Shown: positions 13,362 through 15,194 of the stretch, piece after piece
Layout: the number at the start of each line of letters is the position of its first letter
Numbering within the stretch: the first letter of the stretch is position 1
Assembly: GCA_050701635.1 (NCBI GenBank)
Contig: JBOGDF010000107.1
Location: forward strand, 1-15,194
DNA length: 15,194 nucleotides
Source: WHSM01 sp050701635
Lineage (GTDB): Bacteria; Actinomycetota; Actinomycetes; Mycobacteriales; Micromonosporaceae
Direction: 5' to 3'
The notes under the pieces: model-generated
Told to the model about the DNA's origin: nothing
The model's database searches: none
What the model saw: the letters and a program-made list of their open reading frames with translations, nothing else
Program-made: the position numbers and the translations under genes

Positions 13362-14606
13362 GTGGACGTTCTCCATGACCGGTGTGCGGCGTTGGATGTG
13401 AGTAAGAAAGACGTCAAGGCGTGCCTTCGCACGCCGGGGACCCGCCGCAATCAGCGGCATACCGAGGTCCGGACGTTCTCCACGATGACGAACCCGCTGT
13501 TGGCGATGCGGGACTGGCTCATCGCCGAGCGGGTGAGCCTGGTGGTGATGGAAGCAACCGGCGATTACTGGCGGTCGCCGTACTACCTGCTCGAAGACGC
13601 CCTGAACGTGGTGCTGGTCAACGCCAAACAGGCGAAGGCGCTGCCAGGCCGCAAGACCGACGTCGCGGACTCGGTCTGGCTGGCTCAGCTGGCCGAATGC
13701 GGGCTCCTGCGGGCCAGCTTCGTGCCACCGGAACCGATCCGTGAACTGCGGGACCTGACCCGCTACCGGACGACGCTGACCGCCGAACGCACCCGGGAAG
13801 CAGCCCGACTGGAGAAGGAACTCGAAGACGCCGGGATCAAGCTGTCCGTGGTCGCCTCCGACATCCTCGGCGTGTCCGGCCGGGAGATGCTGGAGTCACT
13901 GATCGGCGGGGAACGCGACAGCGAGGTGCTAGCTGATCTGGCCCGGGGACGGATGCGCCCGAAGATCCCCGACCTGGTGCAGGCGATGATCGGACGCTTC
14001 GGTGAACACCATGCGTTCCTCTGCCGCATGCACCTGGACCGGATCGATGCCCTGACCCGCGACATCGCCACCCTCTCCAGGCGGATCGATTCGCTGATGG
14101 CCCCGTTTCGCGACGCGTTGAGACTCCTGGACACCATTCCCGGCGTCAACCAGACGGTGGCCGAGGTCATCATCGCCGAGACCGGCGCCGACATGTCCCG
14201 GTTCCCCACCCCGGGACATCTGGCCTCCTGGGCCGGGGTCTGCCCCGGCAACCACGAATCTGGTGGACGCCGTAAATCCGGCAAGACCCGCAAAGGCGAC
14301 CACTGGCTCACCGGCAGCCTCGGTGTCGCCGTCCTCGCCGCCGGCCGCGGCAGGGACACCTACCTCGCCGCCCAGTACGCCCGACTGATCCGCCGGCTCG
14401 GCAACAAGCAGAAAGCCATCGTCGCCCTGCAACACAGCATGCTGACCGCGGTCTGGCACATGCTCTCCAACAGCACCGAGTACCACGACCTCGGCGGCGA
14501 TTACTACCTACGCCGCGACCCCGACCGCGAACGCCGACGCGCCATCAACGCCCTGAACAAGCTCGGCTACACCGTCACCCTCAATCCGATCCAGACCACC
14601 GCTTAA
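13362..14606 (+). CDS. IS110-family transposase (DEDD/serine recombinase)
   Basis: A 414-residue recombinase that inserts and excises the element, guided in this family by a bridge RNA. The N-terminal RuvC-like DEDD domain shows Asp12 in AALDVSKKD, Glu64 in VMEATGDYW, and Asp100 and Asp103 in KTDVADS. A coiled, charged linker around ERTREAARLEKELEDAG follows. The C-terminal Tnp domain has the IPGVNQTVAEVIIAETG helix-hairpin-like segment and the catalytic serine, Ser300, in NHESGGRRKSG. All catalytic residues and the full length are present, so it may be active. The GTG at 13362 gives the normal short lead before the first aspartate; no strong ribosome-binding site is seen. It is convergent with the GlxA-type gene. 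Confidence 0.95.
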   Translation: MDVLHDRCAALDVSKKDVKACLRTPGTRRNQRHTEVRTFSTMTNPLLAMRDWLIAERVSLVVMEATGDYWRSPYYLLEDALNVVLVNAKQAKALPGRKTDVADSVWLAQLAECGLLRASFVPPEPIRELRDLTRYRTTLTAERTREAARLEKELEDAGIKLSVVASDILGVSGREMLESLIGGERDSEVLADLARGRMRPKIPDLVQAMIGRFGEHHAFLCRMHLDRIDALTRDIATLSRRIDSLMAPFRDALRLLDTIPGVNQTVAEVIIAETGADMSRFPTPGHLASWAGVCPGNHESGGRRKSGKTRKGDHWLTGSLGVAVLAAGRGRDTYLAAQYARLIRRLGNKQKAIVALQHSMLTAVWHMLSNSTEYHDLGGDYYLRRDPDRERRRAINALNKLGYTVTLNPIQTTA

Positions 14607-14620
14607 CCAGCCAACACCTG

Positions 14621-14647
14621 TCCCGGCTCCGCTGCGCTCCGCCGGGA
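14621..14647. terminator. Hairpin between the transposase and the convergent regulator gene
   Basis: The arms tcccggc (14621-14627) and gccggga (14641-14647) pair perfectly around a 13-nt loop, tccgctgcgctcc. It lies between two convergent genes (stops at 14606 and 14682) and could end transcription from both sides. It also resembles GC-rich extragenic palindromes of actinomycetes, so it might be part of the insertion target or the element's right end. Confidence 0.45.
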
Positions 14648-14681
14648 GCTGCCGCCTGCCCAGCCACCATTCATTTTCGAG

Positions 14682-15194
14682 CTAGGAGGCGCGGAAGGTT
14701 TTGCGGTAGGTGAGGGGGGCGACGCCGAGGTGGGTACGCATCTGCTGGCGCAGGGTGGCGCCGGTGCCGAGGCCGGCGCGTACCGCGATCTGCTCGACCG
14801 GCAGGTCGGTGTTCTCCAGGAGTTCGCGGGCGTACTCGAGGCGCTGCTGGGTCAGCCAGCGGGCCGGCGTCTGCCCGGTCTCGGCGACGAACCGGCGGCT
14901 GAAGGTCCGTACGCTCATCCGCGCCTGGCGCGCCAGCGCGGCCACGTCCAGCGGCCGGTCGAGGTGTCGTAGCGACCAGGCGCGGGTCGGCGCGGTGCCG
15001 TCGGCGCCCGGCTCGGGCAGATGCCGCTGGATGAACTGGGCCTGGCCGCCGGCACGTACCGGCGGCACCACGCAACGGCGGGCCGCCCGGTTGGCGACCT
15101 CGCTGCCGAAGTCCTCGCGCACCGCGTACAGGCAGAGGTCGAGGCCGGCGGCGACCCCGGCCGAGGTCAGTACGCCGCCCGCGTCGACGTAGAG
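14682..15194 (-). CDS. GlxA-type AraC-family transcriptional regulator (5' end outside window)
   Basis: The frame is open to the right edge, giving the last 170 residues. The first 55 or so residues are the end of a DJ-1/PfpI-like domain: VDAGGVLTSAGVAAGLDLCL, ANRAARRCVVPPVRAGGQAQF. This arrangement is typical of GlxA-family regulators. A double helix-turn-helix AraC domain follows, with LDVAALARQARMSVRTFSRRF, TGQTPARWLTQQRLEYARELL, LPVEQIAVRAGLG and a C-terminal LGVAPLTYRKTFRAS. The motif TSAG and its surroundings are usually conserved although these proteins are not active amidotransferases. An internal GTG at 15122 would cut through the first domain and is not the true start. Target genes are unknown; regulators of this group often control neighbouring genes, which would lie to the right of the window. 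Confidence 0.93.
   Translation of the reverse strand, partial: LYVDAGGVLTSAGVAAGLDLCLYAVREDFGSEVANRAARRCVVPPVRAGGQAQFIQRHLPEPGADGTAPTRAWSLRHLDRPLDVAALARQARMSVRTFSRRFVAETGQTPARWLTQQRLEYARELLENTDLPVEQIAVRAGLGTGATLRQQMRTHLGVAPLTYRKTFRAS

Larger units (their letters stand above)
13150..14660 (+). mobile_element. IS110-family insertion sequence (ends approximate)
   Basis: The element is defined by an intact IS110-type transposase with a longer noncoding 5' side and a short 3' side, the usual layout of the IS110 subgroup. No terminal inverted repeats or target duplication were found, as expected for this subgroup, so both ends are estimates within 13102-13361 and 14607-14681. GTAC, very common in the rest of the window, occurs only three times between about 13025 and 14709, consistent with foreign composition. 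The element lies between the pafA-side genes and a GlxA-type regulator. Confidence 0.65.

Overview
The window is GC-rich actinomycete chromosome. The evidence is heavy G/C use at third codon positions, frequent GTG starts, many 4-nt stop/start overlaps, a Pup ligase (PafA) gene and a putative F420-dependent LLM oxidoreductase. A Micromonosporaceae-like source is plausible but is only an inference. I see no tRNA, rRNA or CRISPR array.

Layout. (1) 1-2942, plus strand: the end of an operon with a beta-ureidopropionase-like amidohydrolase (cut by the window edge), a dihydropyrimidinase/hydantoinase and a luciferase-like (LLM) oxidoreductase. The two hydrolases are the last two steps of reductive pyrimidine breakdown; the role of the LLM enzyme is open. 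(2) 2950-3963, minus: a two-repeat DMT/DUF606 membrane transporter, convergent with the LLM gene. (3) 4062-5594, plus: a tightly packed methyltransferase, GNAT acetyltransferase and DUF1905 protein. (4) 5626-6132: a GNAT-like gene whose second half is missing, ending inside the next gene on the opposite strand, which suggests an old rearrangement point.

(5) 6083-11128: a divergent dTDP-L-rhamnose locus. On the minus strand rfbB, rfbD and a family 2 glycosyltransferase are joined by 4-nt overlaps. On the plus strand rfbA, a SAM methyltransferase and rfbC form the other arm, the last two also overlapping by 4 nt. RfbA makes dTDP-glucose, RfbB dehydrates it, RfbC epimerises it and RfbD reduces it to dTDP-L-rhamnose; the glycosyltransferase probably transfers rhamnose or a related sugar to a cell-surface glycan. 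The space between rfbB and rfbA holds a perfect 13-bp inverted repeat placed symmetrically between two outward-facing -10-like boxes.

(6) 11218-13101: pafA (Pup ligase) and a small two-span membrane protein with a Pro/Gln-rich repeat tail. The other Pup-proteasome genes are not in the window. (7) 13102-14681: an IS110-family insertion sequence with an intact DEDD/serine transposase. Its structured 5' noncoding stretch is where a bridge RNA would be expected. (8) 14682-15194, minus: the C-terminal part of a GlxA-type AraC-family regulator, running off the right edge.
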